A stretch of 16,185 bases of DNA from Pseudomonadota bacterium (GTDB lineage: Bacteria; Pseudomonadota; Gammaproteobacteria; Xanthomonadales; Xanthomonadaceae). Positions 15,435 to 16,185 of this stretch are shown here, piece after piece (within the stretch, counting starts at the first letter, position 1; each line of letters opens with the position of its first letter). The notes below the pieces were generated by a model that saw nothing but the letters and a program-made list of their open reading frames with translations, was not told the DNA's origin and made no database searches. Position numbers and translations under genes: made by a program. The stretch spans positions 1 through 16,185 of the forward strand of contig JAFADB010000118.1 of assembly GCA_023425225.1 (NCBI GenBank), in the 5' to 3' direction.

Positions 15435-16185
15435 CGCGCTGCCGCTGCAACTGCGCCAGGACGAGGGCTGGGGCCGGCCATTCGTGCTGGCCCTGCTGGT
15501 GCACCTGCTGGTGCTGGCGGTGTTGGTCGGCGCCTGGCTGTGGTCGCCGCAGCGGCACGTCGAGCCGGCCGCGGGCGATCCGACCATCGAGGCCAGCATG
15601 GACGTATCCGCGTCCGAGGCGCGCGCTGCGCGCCGCGCGCTGAGCCAGACCCCGGAGGCGGCCGAGCCGGTCGCCGCGCCCGAACCCGAGCCGCTGCCCG
15701 AGCCCGCCCCCGAGGACACCGTGCCGCCGCCGCAGCCGGTCCCCGAGCCGCGGCCGCAGGATGCGACGACGCCGCAGCAATCGCAGGCGCAGGAGCGCGT
15801 GGCCCAGCCCGATACCGTCGAGCAGGAGCGCGTGAGCGCCATGGCCATCTCGCAGGAGAAGGCCCGCCAGGAGCAGGAAGCCAAGCGCCGCCAGGAGCAG
15901 ATCGACCTGACCGAGCGCAAGCGGCAGGAGGAGGCCGAGCAGAAGCAGCGCCTGGCCAGGCAACAGGAAGAAGAGCAGAAGCGGATCGCTCAGCAGAAGG
16001 CACAGGCGGCCGAGCAGGCCGAGCGCGAGAAGAAGCTGGCCGACATCCGCAAGCGCCGCGAGCAGGCCGAGCGCGACGCCCGGCTGGCCGAGCAGAAGCT
16101 GCGCCAGCTGGCCGACGCGCGCGCCAGCCAGGCATCGGCGGCATCGGCCGCGGCCGCCGGCAGCGGCGCCGCCTCGCAGGCCTCG
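15424..16185 (+). CDS. tolA: Tol-Pal protein TolA, N-terminal 254 residues (cut by window edge)
   Basis: Translation from the ATG at 15424 stays open to the window end. A cytoplasmic start (1-18) precedes one membrane helix (about 19-40, FVLALLVHLLVLAVLVGAWL) that should contact TolQR; His27 corresponds to E. coli His22. A Pro/Glu-rich periplasmic stretch (about 77-111) follows. A long charged helical domain (about 133-232) is dominated by Glu, Gln, Lys, Arg and Ala (RQEQEAKRRQEQ, KRQEEAEQKQRL). The final visible residues form an Ala/Ser/Gly linker (235-254). The C-terminal TolB/Pal-interacting domain lies beyond the window. The start overlaps the tolR stop by 11 nt, which suggests coupled translation. 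Identity rests on context plus architecture. Confidence 0.93.

Overview
The window is high-GC gammaproteobacterial chromosome. It most likely comes from the Xanthomonadaceae/Lysobacteraceae (a Luteimonas, Lysobacter, Pseudoxanthomonas or Stenotrophomonas relative). This rests on the strong G/C third-position bias, the gene order ruvC-ruvA-kup-ruvB-ybgC-tolQRA, a TonB-dependent receptor, a DUF3011 secreted protein, and short GC-rich palindromic repeats of xanthomonad type between genes. The genus is inferred; no rRNA or other marker is present. Most of the content is ordinary housekeeping sequence, and I see no phage, transposase, CRISPR array, toxin-antitoxin pair or biosynthetic cluster.

Layout. 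Positions 1-355 (minus) hold the first 118 residues of a TonB-dependent outer-membrane receptor, divergent from a YheS-type ABC-F ATPase (714-2702). A membrane-anchored SIMPL/DUF541 protein (2793-3506) and a small FmdB-type zinc-ribbon protein (3709-4017) follow. Next come an unassigned secreted protein (4087-4698, plus) and a secreted DUF3011 protein (4788-5315, minus), which converge on a perfect 28-bp palindrome. Aspartyl-tRNA synthetase (5468-7222) is divergent from the DUF3011 gene. A repeat-filled spacer separates it from a GNAT acetyltransferase and a small serine hydrolase (7497-8661) that look co-translated.

From 8748 to the window end every gene is on the plus strand: yebC, ruvC, ruvA, kup, ruvB, ybgC, tolQ, tolR and a truncated tolA. 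RuvABC processes Holliday junctions. YbgC-TolQRA is the start of the Tol-Pal envelope-constriction machine, with TolB, Pal and CpoB (YbgF) expected beyond the window. The potassium importer gene kup splits ruvA from ruvB and has small hairpins in both flanking spacers. Overlapping stops and starts at ruvB/ybgC and tolR/tolA suggest translational coupling.

The most notable observation is in the ABC-F gene. About 132 bp rich in G+C hairpins sits in frame immediately after the A-loop tyrosine of the second ATPase domain and adds about 44 low-complexity residues. The same core motif (CCCGCTTGCGGG, GGAAGG, CGGATGGG) recurs twice, in opposite orientations, in the spacer after aspS. This looks like a mobile intergenic palindromic element that entered an essential-type ATPase domain without breaking the reading frame.
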